64,000 bases of DNA from Xanthomonas sp. (GTDB lineage Bacteria > Pseudomonadota > Gammaproteobacteria > Xanthomonadales > Xanthomonadaceae), in contig JADFDQ010000007.1 in assembly GCA_018262705.1 (NCBI GenBank), positions 62,001 through 126,000 of the forward strand, given 5' to 3'. Of this stretch, positions 1-11,499 are shown piece after piece; the first letter of the stretch is position 1, and each line of letters starts with the position of its first letter. Made by a program: the position numbers and the translations under genes. The notes beneath the pieces are model-generated. The model was not told where the DNA came from. It did no database searches and worked only from the letters and a program-made list of their open reading frames with translations.

Positions 1-2
1 AT

Positions 3-95
3 TACGACGATCTGCTCAGGCATCCGCATCTGAAGCCCGGGGACCGGGATCGGTTGCTGCAGAACATTGCGACGCTGAGCAAGTTGAGGTCATAG
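3..95 (+). CDS. C-terminal end of an unidentified protein (truncated by window edge)
   Basis: The reading frame is open from the window edge to a TAG stop and encodes about 30 residues ending LLQNIATLSKLRS. It is charged and leucine-rich, which suggests a final alpha-helix. Codon use is GC-rich and consistent with the rest of the window. The piece is too short to assign a family. It could equally be an accidental open frame, but its end sits sensibly 94 bp before the next gene. Confidence 0.35.
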   Translation, partial: YDDLLRHPHLKPGDRDRLLQNIATLSKLRS

Positions 96-189
96 CGAAG
101 GCGGTCGCGCTGGATGCCGAATTTCCTGCAGCGTCCGCCGCCGCTGCTTGATTTTGTTTCAAAGCAACGAATGAGTCGGGGAGATTGCC

Positions 190-1143
190 GTGAAGCTTGC
201 GATGAAGGGATGGGTCGTTTTCGCGCTGCTGCTTTCAGGCAGCGTGCTGGCCGGCGGTCTTCCGGTGCAGGAACGCAAGATCGAATCGAAGACGGCGCAG
301 GTCGAGATTTCGGTGGCCTATCCGCGCACCGGCAATGCCGCGATCGACGCGCGGTTGAGCCAATGGGCCAGGGAACAGGCCGACGATTTTCGCAATGTCG
401 ACGCGGAGGACGTCGGTTCGGGCTCGCCGTGGTCGCTCGACATTGGCTACAGGGTCGAACGCAATGACGGCAAGCTGTTTTCGGTGGTGTTCGGAATCTA
501 CAGCTATGCCGGCGGCGCCCACCCCAACCAAAACTCCGCGGCGTTCAATTTCCTGCTGCCCGAAGGTACGCAGGTGGACATCGAGCAAGTCATTGATGGC
601 CGCAAGGGTCTGCAGCGGCTGAGCGCGCTGACCGTCGCCAAGCTCGATCGCGAGCTCCTGCCCGATGAACTTTCCATTCCCGAAATGATCCGGCAGGGCG
701 CCAGCCCCGAGTGGGACAATTTCCAGACCTTTGTTCTTTTGCCGGACAAGCTGCAGATCCTGTTCGACCCCTACGCCGTGGGCCCGTATTCCTCCGGTCC
801 GCAGGAAGTCGAGTTCCCGCTCTCCGCCTTGAAGGGAATTTTGCGCAGCAACCTGCGCACGCCGGTGCCGTCGTTCGATTGCGGCAAAGCGGGCACCCCG
901 ATCGAACATGCGATTTGCGCCCACATCGGGCTGGCGCAGCTGGACATGCGGGTGGCGCTGGTTTACCGACAGCGATCCACCACCGGCGATTCCGACAACG
1001 ATGCCCGGGTGCGCTCCGCTCAGCGCGCCTTTGTCGGCAAGCGCAACGCCCGCTGCGGCGCGCAACAGGGCGCGGCGCTGGAAAGCTGCCTGACGCAGAT
1101 GTATCAGGCGCGGCTGGCGGAGCTGAACCACGGCCCGCAGTAA
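190..1143 (+). CDS. Secreted DUF3298-type protein with C-terminal LprI-like domain
   Basis: The 317-aa product begins at GTG with a classical signal peptide (MKLAMKGWVVFALLLSGSVLAGG) and no lipobox, so it is probably periplasmic. Residues ~25–215 resemble DUF4163/DUF3298 (PdaC/RsiV-like) proteins, including the FDPYAVGPYSSGPQEV stretch that matches the typical 'Y..apya.G' core. Residues ~228–317 look like an LprI/DUF1311 domain: Cys-rich (FDCGKAGTPIEHAIC, RCGA, SCLTQMY) with the helical YRQR segment. LprI-like domains inhibit lysozyme in some bacteria and DUF3298 domains occur in lysozyme-sensing RsiV, so a cell-wall or lysozyme-related envelope role is a reasonable inference, not a demonstrated one. 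It converges on the GST gene 12 bp downstream. Confidence 0.8.
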   Translation: MKLAMKGWVVFALLLSGSVLAGGLPVQERKIESKTAQVEISVAYPRTGNAAIDARLSQWAREQADDFRNVDAEDVGSGSPWSLDIGYRVERNDGKLFSVVFGIYSYAGGAHPNQNSAAFNFLLPEGTQVDIEQVIDGRKGLQRLSALTVAKLDRELLPDELSIPEMIRQGASPEWDNFQTFVLLPDKLQILFDPYAVGPYSSGPQEVEFPLSALKGILRSNLRTPVPSFDCGKAGTPIEHAICAHIGLAQLDMRVALVYRQRSTTGDSDNDARVRSAQRAFVGKRNARCGAQQGAALESCLTQMYQARLAELNHGPQ

Positions 1144-1155
1144 ACGCGGGCGTCG

Positions 1156-1881
1156 TCAGGTCATTCGAGCGCCCTGTCCGAACAGGATCTTCTTTTCCGC
1201 GTCCGACATCGATTTGCCGGCGTCCGGATTGACCCGTTCGGCCAGCGCGTAGGCACGCTGCGTGGCCGGACGTGCGGCAATGCTTTCCTTCCAGCGGCGC
1301 AGGTTGGCAAACGGCATCAAATCAATTGGTGCCTTGTTGTAGGCGCCCACCCACGGATAGCAGGCCATGTCGGCGATGCTGTAGTTGTCGCCGGCGATGA
1401 AGGCGCGACCCTCCAGCCGTTTGTTGAGCACGCCGAGCAGGCGTTCGACTTCCTTGCGGTAGCGCTCGCGCGCATAGGGGATGACCTCGGGCGCATAGAC
1501 GTGGAAGTGGCCGTACTGGCCGTACATCGGCCCGAGCCCCGCCATCTGCCAGAACAGCCATTCGTCGACCTCGATGGCCTGCCGCAGTCCGGCGCGCGGA
1601 TCGGCCTCTGCATCGACGCCGGTGAAACGCCCGGTCTTGTCGGACAGGTAGCGCAGGATGGCGCCGGATTCGAACACCGAAATCGGCGCGCCGCCGTCGA
1701 GCGGGCTGGCATCGACGATCGCCGGCATCTTGTTGTTCGGTGAAATTTTCAGATATTCGGCCGCGAACTGCTCACCCTTGCCGATATTCACCGGGCGGAT
1801 CTGATACGGCACGCCGGCCTCTTCCAGAAACAGGGCGACCTTGTGGCCGTTGGGGGTTGTCCAGTAGTAGAAATCGATCAT
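1156..1881 (-). CDS. Glutathione S-transferase family protein, YfcG-like disulfide reductase
   Basis: The 241-aa protein opens with MIDFYYWTTPNGHKVALFLE, the nu-class/YfcG signature in which the TPNGHK motif replaces the usual catalytic Ser/Tyr. It continues with the thioredoxin-fold glutathione-binding segment KISPNNKMPAIVD and FESGAILRYL (the ESxAI motif). The C-terminal half (~95–241) is the all-helical GST domain. E. coli YfcG reduces disulfides such as 2-hydroxyethyl disulfide with glutathione, so a thiol-disulfide role in the cytoplasm is expected. The frame is open further upstream, but family alignment places the start at this ATG. Confidence 0.88.
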   Translation of the reverse strand: MIDFYYWTTPNGHKVALFLEEAGVPYQIRPVNIGKGEQFAAEYLKISPNNKMPAIVDASPLDGGAPISVFESGAILRYLSDKTGRFTGVDAEADPRAGLRQAIEVDEWLFWQMAGLGPMYGQYGHFHVYAPEVIPYARERYRKEVERLLGVLNKRLEGRAFIAGDNYSIADMACYPWVGAYNKAPIDLMPFANLRRWKESIAARPATQRAYALAERVNPDAGKSMSDAEKKILFGQGARMT

Positions 1882-2078
1882 GGCGTGGGTCCGAAGCAAT
1901 GCCCGAGTCTGACTGTAGCGGCCAACGTTTGAACGCAATGTGTTTTTGCCGGGATCGCGCGCTCGACCGCCGTATCGCCATCCCGGCCTTGCGACGACGG
2001 CCGAACTGCAGCGCAATGGGTTGACGGCACCCCGGTTTGCACGTTGCAATGCACTATCTCCCTTTCAAAGGGTCGCCG

Positions 2079-2675
2079 ATGACGCCTGAACCGACGCCAC
2101 GCCTGACGCCTTTGTCCGCGCTGATTTTTTCCTCGCGCTGGCTGCAGTTGCCGCTGTATCTGGGCCTGATCGTGGCCCAGGGCGTGTATGTGTTCCTGTT
2201 CGTCAAGGAGCTGTGGCACCTGATCCACGACGTCGTCAGCCTGAACGAGCAGGGCATCATGCTGATCGTGCTGGGCCTGATCGACGTGGTGATGATCTCC
2301 AACCTGCTGGTGATGGTGATCGTGGGCGGCTACGAAACCTTCGTTTCCAGGCTCAATCTTGAAGGCCATCCCGACCAGCCGGAATGGCTGTCGCACGTCA
2401 ACGCCAGCGTGCTGAAGGTCAAACTGGCGATGGCGATCATCGGCATCTCCTCAATCCACCTGCTCAAGTCGTTTATTGAAGCCGGCCAGTTGGGCTTGCC
2501 CTTGTGCACCAACGAGCTGCTGGCGGCCAGGACGCTGTGTACTCGAGCCACTGCGGAAGGCGTGATGTGGCAGACCATCATCCACATCGTGTTCATCCTG
2601 TCCGCGATTGGCATCGCCTGGACCGACAAGTTGATGACCGGCAACGCCAGCAGGCGCGAACACGCGGCGCATTGA
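2079..2675 (+). CDS. UPF0114/YqhA-family inner-membrane protein
   Basis: The 198-aa protein has 3–4 hydrophobic helices: residues ~18–45, ~58–90 ([20 protein letters not shown]), ~112–135, and ~165–190 near the C-terminus. Conserved family stretches are present ([45 protein letters not shown]), matching E. coli YqhA. Relative to YqhA there is a Cys-containing insertion of ~15 residues before the last helix. The start at 2079 is preceded by AAGGG at good spacing; an ATG further upstream lacks one and would add a non-family extension. Molecular function is unknown for the family. Confidence 0.85.
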   Translation: MTPEPTPRLTPLSALIFSSRWLQLPLYLGLIVAQGVYVFLFVKELWHLIHDVVSLNEQGIMLIVLGLIDVVMISNLLVMVIVGGYETFVSRLNLEGHPDQPEWLSHVNASVLKVKLAMAIIGISSIHLLKSFIEAGQLGLPLCTNELLAARTLCTRATAEGVMWQTIIHIVFILSAIGIAWTDKLMTGNASRREHAAH

Positions 2676-2731
2676 GCGGCGCGGCGGCTCTGGCACTGCG
2701 GATCAAATCAGCGTTGCTCTAAAATGCATGG

Positions 2732-4930
2732 ATGGACGTCACCCACCTCCTCGACTGGCTGAACCCGGCCCAGCGCGAGGCCGTCAGCGCGCCGCCCGGC
2801 AATGTCCTGGTGCTGGCCGGTGCCGGCAGCGGCAAGACCCGCGTGTTGACCCACCGCATCGCCTGGCTGCACGAGGTGTACGGGGTTCCGATGCACGGCA
2901 TCCTCGCCGTGACGTTCACCAACAAGGCGGCGGGCGAGATGCGTTCGCGGATCGCCGCGCAGTTGGGTCAGGCCCCGCGCGGTGCGTGGATCGGCACGTT
3001 CCATGGCCTCGCCCACCGCCTGCTGCGGCTGCACTGGCAGGAGGCGAAGTTGCCGGAAGGGTTCCAGATCCTCGATTCCGACGACCAGCTGCGGCTGGTC
3101 AAGCGCGTGGTCAAGCAGCTCGATCTCGATGAAGGCCGCTATCCGCCGCGCCAGATCGCGTGGTGGATCAACGCGCAGAAAGACGAAGGCCGCCGCCCGC
3201 AGCACATCCAACCGCTGGGTGACGAATGGAGCGACGTGCTGCTGCGCGCCTACGTCGCCTATCAGGAACGCTGCGAGCGCGCGGGGCTGGTGGACTTCGC
3301 CGAGCTGCTGCTGCGCGCGCACGAACTGTTGCGCGACACCCCGGCGCTGCTGGCGCACTACCGCCACCGTTTCGTGCAGATTCTGGTGGACGAATTCCAG
3401 GACACCAACGCCATCCAGTACGGCTTCATCCGCTTGCTGGCCGGCGACACCGGACAGGTGTTCGTGGTCGGCGACGACGACCAGTCGATCTACGGCTGGC
3501 GCGGGGCGAAAGTCGAGAACATGCAGCGCTTCCTGCGCGATTTTTCTTCGCCTGAGAGCGGCGACGTGCGCACCATCCGGCTGGAGCAGAACTACCGTTC
3601 CAGCAGCACGATTCTGGATGCCGCCAATGCGGTGATTTCCCACAACGGCGACCGCCTAGGCAAGAAGCTGTGGACCGACGCCGGCGCCGGCGAGCCGATC
3701 GACCTGTTCGCCGCCTACAGCGAAATCGACGAGGCCGACTACGTGATCGACCGCATCGCGCAATGGGTGCGCGACGGCGGGCAGTATGGCGAAGCGGCGA
3801 TCCTCTACCGCAGCAATGCGCAATCGCGCGCGTTCGAAGAGGCGCTGGTGGCGCGGCAGGTTCCCTATCGCGTTTATGGCGGTGTGCGCTTCTTCGAGCG
3901 CGCCGAAATCAAGGACGCGCTGGCCTACCTGCGGCTGATCGCCAATCGCGACGATGATGCCGCGTTCGAGCGCGCGGTCAACACGCCCACCCGCGGGATC
4001 GGCGAACGCACGCTCGATGAAGTGCGGCGCGGTGCCCGTTCGCACGCCGAATCGCTGTGGCGCTCGGCGCGGCGGCTGTGTGGCGACAACACGCTGGCGG
4101 CGCGTGCCCGCAATGCGATCCACGGATTTTTAATCTTGATCGATACGCTGGCCGAGGAAACCGCAGCCATGCCGCTGGCGGAAAAAATCGACCACGCGCT
4201 GGCGCGTTCGGGCCTGCGTGAACACTACGACAAGGAATCGCGCGGACAGGTCGATTCACGCACCGACAACCTCGACGAACTGGTCTCGGTCGCCAGCCGC
4301 TTCGTGCGCGGCGACGAGGACGAGATGGCGGCGCTGCCGGAGCTGGCCGCCTTTTTATCCTACGCCGCACTGGAGGCCGGCGAAGGCCAGACCCAGGCCG
4401 GCGAAGACGGCGTGCAGCTGATGACCCTGCACAGCGCCAAGGGACTGGAATTCCCGCTGGTGTTTCTGGTCGGGATGGAGGAAGGGCTGTTTCCCAACGC
4501 GCGCTCGGTGGACGAACCGGGACGGCTGGACGAGGAGCGCCGGCTGGCCTACGTCGGCATCACCCGCGCCCGCCGGCAACTGGTGCTCTCGCACGCCGAA
4601 TGCCGACGCATCCACGGCAGCGATCTGTACGGCATCCCCTCGCGTTTCCTGCGCGAAATTCCGAAGACCCTGCTGCGCGAAGTGCGCCCGAAAGTGGCAC
4701 AGTCGCGCACTCAAAAAGCGACGATCGACGGCATCTTCCGCAACGCCGGCCACGCCGCCCTCGACGCCCCCGCCTTCCGCGTCGGTCAGGACGTGCTCCA
4801 TCCCAGCTATGGCCGCGGCACCATCACCGATTTCGTCGGCGACGGCCGCTACCTCAACGTCCAGGTCAACTTCGAATCCGTGGGCAGCAAATGGCTCAAG
4901 CTCGCCTCGGCGAATTTGAGCGCGGCGTAG
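2732..4930 (+). CDS. uvrD: DNA helicase II (UvrD)
   Basis: This 732-aa superfamily 1A 3'→5' helicase acts in nucleotide-excision and mismatch repair. Motifs in order: Q motif LNPAQREAV (~10), Walker A GAGSGKT (~29–36), Ia FTNKAAGEM, II VDEFQDTN (~219), III GDDDQSIYGWRGA, IV EQNYRSS, V MTLHSAKGLEFPLVFLVG, VI YVGITRARRQL. The C-terminus (~680–732) is the Tudor-like RNA-polymerase-interacting module (HPSYGRGTITDF…WLKLASANL). Length matches the family (~720 aa). A TAAAAT box just 5' of the ATG may be part of its promoter. It ends 4 bp before the convergent synthase gene. Confidence 0.97.
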   Translation: MDVTHLLDWLNPAQREAVSAPPGNVLVLAGAGSGKTRVLTHRIAWLHEVYGVPMHGILAVTFTNKAAGEMRSRIAAQLGQAPRGAWIGTFHGLAHRLLRLHWQEAKLPEGFQILDSDDQLRLVKRVVKQLDLDEGRYPPRQIAWWINAQKDEGRRPQHIQPLGDEWSDVLLRAYVAYQERCERAGLVDFAELLLRAHELLRDTPALLAHYRHRFVQILVDEFQDTNAIQYGFIRLLAGDTGQVFVVGDDDQSIYGWRGAKVENMQRFLRDFSSPESGDVRTIRLEQNYRSSSTILDAANAVISHNGDRLGKKLWTDAGAGEPIDLFAAYSEIDEADYVIDRIAQWVRDGGQYGEAAILYRSNAQSRAFEEALVARQVPYRVYGGVRFFERAEIKDALAYLRLIANRDDDAAFERAVNTPTRGIGERTLDEVRRGARSHAESLWRSARRLCGDNTLAARARNAIHGFLILIDTLAEETAAMPLAEKIDHALARSGLREHYDKESRGQVDSRTDNLDELVSVASRFVRGDEDEMAALPELAAFLSYAALEAGEGQTQAGEDGVQLMTLHSAKGLEFPLVFLVGMEEGLFPNARSVDEPGRLDEERRLAYVGITRARRQLVLSHAECRRIHGSDLYGIPSRFLREIPKTLLREVRPKVAQSRTQKATIDGIFRNAGHAALDAPAFRVGQDVLHPSYGRGTITDFVGDGRYLNVQVNFESVGSKWLKLASANLSAA

Positions 4931-4934
4931 GCCA

Positions 4935-6311
4935 CTACAACTGAAACCCCAGCGCGCGCACCAGCCCTTCGCCGACGTCGCGCAGCCAGCCGGGGCGGGT
5001 GGGAATGTAGGCGGAGGTTTCGCGGAGCTGGGCTTCGAACCAGCCGCCGAAGATTTCGATCTGCGCCGGTTCGAAGAACAGCGCGTTGAGTTCGTAGTTG
5101 AGAAACAGGCTGCGGCCGTCGAGGTTGGTCGAGCCGCAGCTGGCGAAGCGGTCGTTGACGATGGCGAGCTTGGCGTGCAGCATCATTGGCAGTAGATGGA
5201 TGCGCACGCCGGCAGCGGCCAGTTCGCGCAGGCTGCGTTCGCGGGCGATGTCGGCCATGCGGTGATTGCTGCGCGCCGGGATCAGGATGCGCACGTCGAC
5301 GCCGCGGCGCGCGGCCAGCACCAGCGCTTGTTGCAGCGCGTCGTCCGGTACGAAGTAAGGCGTGGCCAGCCACACCCGCGCATCGCTGCGGTGGATGGCG
5401 TTCAGATACAGCGCATAAGCGGTGTCATCGCGGCGATCGGGGCCGCTGGGCAAAAGTTGTGCGAGTGGGCCCGTCACGGGCGCGACCACTTCAACGCCAT
5501 CCGTCTGCGGCGTGCCGCCTGCCAGCGCCCAGTCACGCTCGAACCCGGTTTGCGCATCCAGCGCCACGCCGCCTTCGATGATGAAGCTCAGATCACACCA
5601 CGCCGGTGCGTCATCGGCATCGAGAAAATATTCGGTGGCGAGATTGCGCCCGCCGCTCCACAGCGCGCGCCCATCGACCAGAATGCGCTTGCGGTGGTTG
5701 CGCAGATTTTCGCGTCCGAACTGCGGGCGCAGCCGCAGCCGCACCGGTGAGAACCAGCGGAATTGGGCGCTGGCCGAATGCAGGCGCTGACGCAATCCGC
5801 GATGGCCTTGCAGCGAACCGAGCCCATCGAGCAGAACGCGCACCGCGACACCGCGCGTGCCGGCGCGTTCCAGCGCGGCGATGATCTGCCCACCGACGTC
5901 ATCAATGCGCAGGATGAACATCTCCACGTCGATGGACTGGTGGGCACCATCAAGCAAATTCAGCAGCGCCTCCAGCGCCTGCCTGCCTTCGGTGTGGATG
6001 GCGGTCGACGCGCAGCGACGTGGCGGCGGCAGGTCGAGGCCGCGTGCGCTGGCTTCCACATTGGCTATGGCAGCATCGGCTGCAGTCGCCAGCGTCGCCT
6101 GCGGGTGCGCCAGCTTGCGCGTGCCCAGCAGCAGATAGATCGGCAGCGCCAGATAGGGGAAAGCAACCAGCGCAAGCACCCAGGCCATCGCCGCCGAAGG
6201 CGTCCGTCGCTGGCGTCCGGAATGGGTGAGTGCGACATAGAGCAGCAAACCGCACGCAACCGCGGCGATGTGGATCAGCGTCAGGCCGTGCCAAGTCTGG
6301 AAGTGCAGCAT
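4935..6311 (-). CDS. Cardiolipin synthase-like phospholipase D family protein
   Basis: The 458-aa membrane protein has two N-terminal transmembrane segments (~10–30 and ~42–65) as in ClsA-type synthases, followed by two phospholipase D domains. Both HKD motifs are present: HRKRILVD with downstream GGRN (~215) and HAKLAIVND followed by CGSTNLDGRS (~395). These catalyse phosphatidyl transfer between two phosphatidylglycerols to form cardiolipin in the inner membrane. Length fits cardiolipin synthases (~400–500 aa). Which Cls subtype it represents cannot be decided from sequence alone. Confidence 0.87.
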   Translation of the reverse strand: MLHFQTWHGLTLIHIAAVACGLLLYVALTHSGRQRRTPSAAMAWVLALVAFPYLALPIYLLLGTRKLAHPQATLATAADAAIANVEASARGLDLPPPRRCASTAIHTEGRQALEALLNLLDGAHQSIDVEMFILRIDDVGGQIIAALERAGTRGVAVRVLLDGLGSLQGHRGLRQRLHSASAQFRWFSPVRLRLRPQFGRENLRNHRKRILVDGRALWSGGRNLATEYFLDADDAPAWCDLSFIIEGGVALDAQTGFERDWALAGGTPQTDGVEVVAPVTGPLAQLLPSGPDRRDDTAYALYLNAIHRSDARVWLATPYFVPDDALQQALVLAARRGVDVRILIPARSNHRMADIARERSLRELAAAGVRIHLLPMMLHAKLAIVNDRFASCGSTNLDGRSLFLNYELNALFFEPAQIEIFGGWFEAQLRETSAYIPTRPGWLRDVGEGLVRALGFQL

Positions 6312-6344
6312 GCGCGGCGTCGCCGGTGATGCGCGCTGGAAGAC

Positions 6345-6632
6345 TTACCAGCTGAACAATTTGTAATAGACCAGCGGGCCGCGTTTGGCGTCGTGCTCGT
6401 CAACCAGCCCGTCGCCGTTGCGGTCGTAGATGTAGTAGGTGACGCCGCGGAACGGCACCACCTTGACCACCTTCAGCTGGCCGCCGAGGCGGTATTCGGT
6501 GATGACATCGCCGTTGGATTCGGTGTGGGTCGCCGGCATTGCGCCTTCCGGAATCGGCGGTTCGGGCTCCGGCGCCACGCTGGCGCAGGCGGCGAGGGCA
6601 AGAGCGGCGGCGAGCGTCAGTGCAAGGCGCAT
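6345..6632 (-). CDS. Small lipoprotein, DUF2782 family
   Basis: The 95-aa protein has a lipoprotein signal peptide MRLALTLAAALALAAC with lipobox LAAC. The mature part contains ITEYRLGGQLKVVKVVPFRG, YYIYDRNGDGLVD and VYYKLFSW, characteristic of the DUF2782 family, which often lies beside polA in Pseudomonas and relatives. Here only the ABC exporter gene separates it from polA. The DRNGDGLVDEHD segment resembles an EF-hand-like acidic loop. The role is unknown; membrane anchoring follows from the lipobox. Confidence 0.85.
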   Translation of the reverse strand: MRLALTLAAALALAACASVAPEPEPPIPEGAMPATHTESNGDVITEYRLGGQLKVVKVVPFRGVTYYIYDRNGDGLVDEHDAKRGPLVYYKLFSW

Positions 6633-6709
6633 GGCGGAACTCCGATTCCAGATGGCGTGAGTATGCCGGATGCGTCGCGAAGGTTGCATGATGCGGATGC
6701 AACGAAAAT

Positions 6710-8536
<1,827 letters not shown>

Positions 8537-8594
8537 GGCAAGCTCTCGCGACGAGACGTTATTGTGCCAGCGCGCCGCCGCGTAGAATCAAGCC

Positions 8595-11327
8595 ATGCCC
8601 CGCCTTGTCCTGATCGACGGATCCTCCTACCTCTACCGCGCCTTCCACGCGCTGCCGCCGCTGACCGGCCCGCAGGGCGAACCGACCGGCGCGCTGTTCG
8701 GCGTGGTCAACATGCTGCGCGCGCATCTGAAGGAAGCGCCCGAGCACATCGCTTTCGTGATCGATGCGCCCGGCAAAACTTTTCGCGACGCGCTGTTTCC
8801 GCAGTACAAGGCCAACCGCCCGCCGATGCCGGACGATCTGCGCGCGCAGGTCGAGCCGATGCAGCGCTTCGTCGAGGCGCTGGGCATTCCGATCCTGCGG
8901 GTGCCACAGGTCGAGGCCGACGACGTGATCGGCACATTGGCGCTGCAGGGCGCGGCGCAGGGCATCGATGTCACCATTTCCACCGGGGACAAGGATTTCG
9001 CGCAGCTGGTGCGCCCCGGCGTGAAGCTGGTCAACACCATGACCGGCAGCCACCTGAAAACCGATGCCGAAGTGATGGCGAAATTCGGCGTACGCGCCGA
9101 CCAGATCGTCGATTACCTGTCGCTGATGGGTGACGCCGTGGACAACGTGCCCGGCGTGGACAAGTGCGGGCCGAAAACGGCGGCGAAGTGGCTGGCCGAG
9201 TACGACACGCTCGAAGCCGTGATCGCCCACGCCGACGACTTCAAGGGCAAGATCGGCGAGCACCTGCGCGCTGCGCTGCCGCGCTTGGCGCTGAACCAGA
9301 CGCTGGTGACGATCAAGACCGACGTGGCGCTGGAGCAGGGGCCGGCGGAACTGACGCTGCGCGCGGTCGATGTGGACGCGCTGCGCGAACTCTACGCGCG
9401 CTACGGTTTCCATCAAGCGCTGAAGGAACTGGACAACCGCGGTGCGTCCGCCGTCACCGGGCGTCCGCCACAGGCCGCTGCAACGCACGCGGCGGCCGTC
9501 GATCCCGCGTTGTCCGCACCGGGGCAGTACGAGACCGTGCTGACCGAAGCGCAGCTCGATACGTGGATCGAAAAACTGCACGCGGCCGAGGAATTTGCGT
9601 TCGACACCGAAACCGATTCGCTGGATGCGTTGCGCGCGAATCTGGTCGGCATCTCGCTGAGCGTCGAACCGGGCCGCGCCTGCTACATCCCGCTGGCCCA
9701 TGCCTATCCCGACGCACCGCGCCAGCTCGACCGCGATCGGGTTTTGAGCGCGCTGCGGCCGCTGCTGCAAGATCCGCACAAACGCAAGCTGGCGCAGAAC
9801 GGCAAGTACGACATGCACGTGCTGCACCGCTGCGGCATCCACGTCGAAGGCTATGCCGACGACACCATGCTGGAAGGCTTCGTGCTCGATGCCGGTCTGA
9901 CCCGCAACGACATGGATTCGCTGGCCAAGCGCCATCTGGATTACGACACGCTGCGCTACGAAGCCGTGGTTGGCAAAGGCGCGAAAGCGATTCCGTTTGC
10001 CGGCGTGCCGGTCGAGCTGGCCACCCGCTATTCCGGCGAAGATGCCGACATCGCGCTGCGCCTGCACCGCGCGATGCTGCCCCGGTTGCAAGCGGAACCC
10101 GCGCTGCAGTCGGTCTATCGCGACATCGAAATGCCGCTGGTGCCGGTGCTGACAAGGGTGGAGGAAAACGGCGTGCTGATCGACGCGGTCGAATTGCGCC
10201 GGCAGTCGGCCGACCTCGCCCGGCGGATGCTTTCGGCGCAGCAGCAGGCCTACGCGCTGGCCGGACGCGCGTTCAATCTCGATTCGCCCAAGCAGCTCGG
10301 CGCGCTGCTGTTCGACGAACTCAAGCTGCCGGTTCGGGTCAAGACCCCGGGCTGTGCGCCGTCCACCAACGAGGAAGCGCTGGAGGCCATCGCCGACCAG
10401 CACGAATTGCCGCGGCAGATCCTCGACTATCGCGGCCTCGCCAAGCTGCGCAGCACTTACACCGACAAGCTGCCGGAGATGGTGAATCCGGACACCGGGC
10501 GCGTGCACACCAGCTACCACCAGGTCGGCGCCGCGACCGGGCGGCTGTCGTCCTCGGATCCCAATCTGCAGAACATCCCCACCCGCAGCGAGGACGGCCG
10601 CCGCATCCGCACCGCGTTCATCGCGCCCGCTGGTCGCAAGCTGGTCGCGTTCGACTATTCGCAGGTCGAACTGCGGATCATGGCGCACCTGTCGGGCGAT
10701 GCGACACTGCTGCGCGCGTTCGAACACGGCGACGACATCCACCGCGCCACCGCGGCCGAGGTGTTCGGCAAGACCATCGCCGAAGTCAGCGGCAGCGAGC
10801 GCCGCGCCGCCAAGGCGATCAACTTCGGGCTGATGTACGGCATGGGCGCGTTCGGGCTGGCGCGCCAGATCGGGGTCCCGCGCGGGCAGGCGCAGGATTA
10901 CATCGCGCTGTATTTCAGCCGCTATCCGGGCGTCCACGATTTCATGGAGCGCACCCGAAAGCTTGCGCGCGAGCGCGGGTATGTCGAAACCGCGTTCGGG
11001 CGCCGCCTGAATCTGGACGCCATCCATTCGCGCAGCGCCGCCCAGCGCGCCGGCGCCGAGCGCGCCGCGATCAATGCGCCGATGCAGGGCACCGCCGCCG
11101 ACATCATCAAGCGCGCGATGGTTGCGGTGGATCTCTGGCTGGAGCCGCACCGTGCGCGCGCCCTGATGATCATGCAGGTGCACGACGAACTGGTGTTCGA
11201 GGTGGACGCTGACTTCGTTCCGGCGCTGCTGGAGGCGGTGAAAACGCGGATGGAAAATGCGGGAAAATTGCGGGTGCCGCTGGTGGTGGATGCCGGCGTC
11301 GGCGACAACTGGGACGAGGCGCATTAG
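8595..11327 (+). CDS. polA: DNA polymerase I with both exonuclease domains
   Basis: The 910-aa protein carries three activities. The 5'→3' exonuclease lies at ~1–290 (FVIDAPGKTFRDALFPQYKA, VEADDVIGT, STGDKDFAQLV). The 3'→5' proofreading domain (~310–500) has its catalytic residues intact: DTETD, DTMLEGFVLD and YSGEDAD. The polymerase domain occupies ~520–910, with DYSQVELRIMAHLSGD (motif A), KAINFGLMYGMG (motif B) and QVHDELVFEV (motif C). Its role is primer removal and gap filling. Length is close to E. coli Pol I (928 aa). It is followed by an sX13-like small RNA locus, the arrangement known in Xanthomonas. Confidence 0.98.
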   Translation: MPRLVLIDGSSYLYRAFHALPPLTGPQGEPTGALFGVVNMLRAHLKEAPEHIAFVIDAPGKTFRDALFPQYKANRPPMPDDLRAQVEPMQRFVEALGIPILRVPQVEADDVIGTLALQGAAQGIDVTISTGDKDFAQLVRPGVKLVNTMTGSHLKTDAEVMAKFGVRADQIVDYLSLMGDAVDNVPGVDKCGPKTAAKWLAEYDTLEAVIAHADDFKGKIGEHLRAALPRLALNQTLVTIKTDVALEQGPAELTLRAVDVDALRELYARYGFHQALKELDNRGASAVTGRPPQAAATHAAAVDPALSAPGQYETVLTEAQLDTWIEKLHAAEEFAFDTETDSLDALRANLVGISLSVEPGRACYIPLAHAYPDAPRQLDRDRVLSALRPLLQDPHKRKLAQNGKYDMHVLHRCGIHVEGYADDTMLEGFVLDAGLTRNDMDSLAKRHLDYDTLRYEAVVGKGAKAIPFAGVPVELATRYSGEDADIALRLHRAMLPRLQAEPALQSVYRDIEMPLVPVLTRVEENGVLIDAVELRRQSADLARRMLSAQQQAYALAGRAFNLDSPKQLGALLFDELKLPVRVKTPGCAPSTNEEALEAIADQHELPRQILDYRGLAKLRSTYTDKLPEMVNPDTGRVHTSYHQVGAATGRLSSSDPNLQNIPTRSEDGRRIRTAFIAPAGRKLVAFDYSQVELRIMAHLSGDATLLRAFEHGDDIHRATAAEVFGKTIAEVSGSERRAAKAINFGLMYGMGAFGLARQIGVPRGQAQDYIALYFSRYPGVHDFMERTRKLARERGYVETAFGRRLNLDAIHSRSAAQRAGAERAAINAPMQGTAADIIKRAMVAVDLWLEPHRARALMIMQVHDELVFEVDADFVPALLEAVKTRMENAGKLRVPLVVDAGVGDNWDEAH

Positions 11328-11499
11328 CGCGTGTGACCGGCATCACGGAACGAAAAACCGGGACGCAAGTCACGAAAGTCACGCTCGGCGCGCCGTCATG
11401 CGGCTTGTGGTTCGGATGGGCATGAACGAACCCTAAACTGAACGGTTCAAAAGGCGAAAATTTCACGAACCATCCATGCTTCGCGTGGTCTCATTGGCC

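Noticed and set aside
8559-11324. A 921-codon open frame antisense to polA
   Set aside because: It mirrors polA codon by codon in a GC-rich genome, has His/Gln/Arg/Val-rich composition typical of antisense frames, and no family motifs. polA is unambiguous on the other strand.
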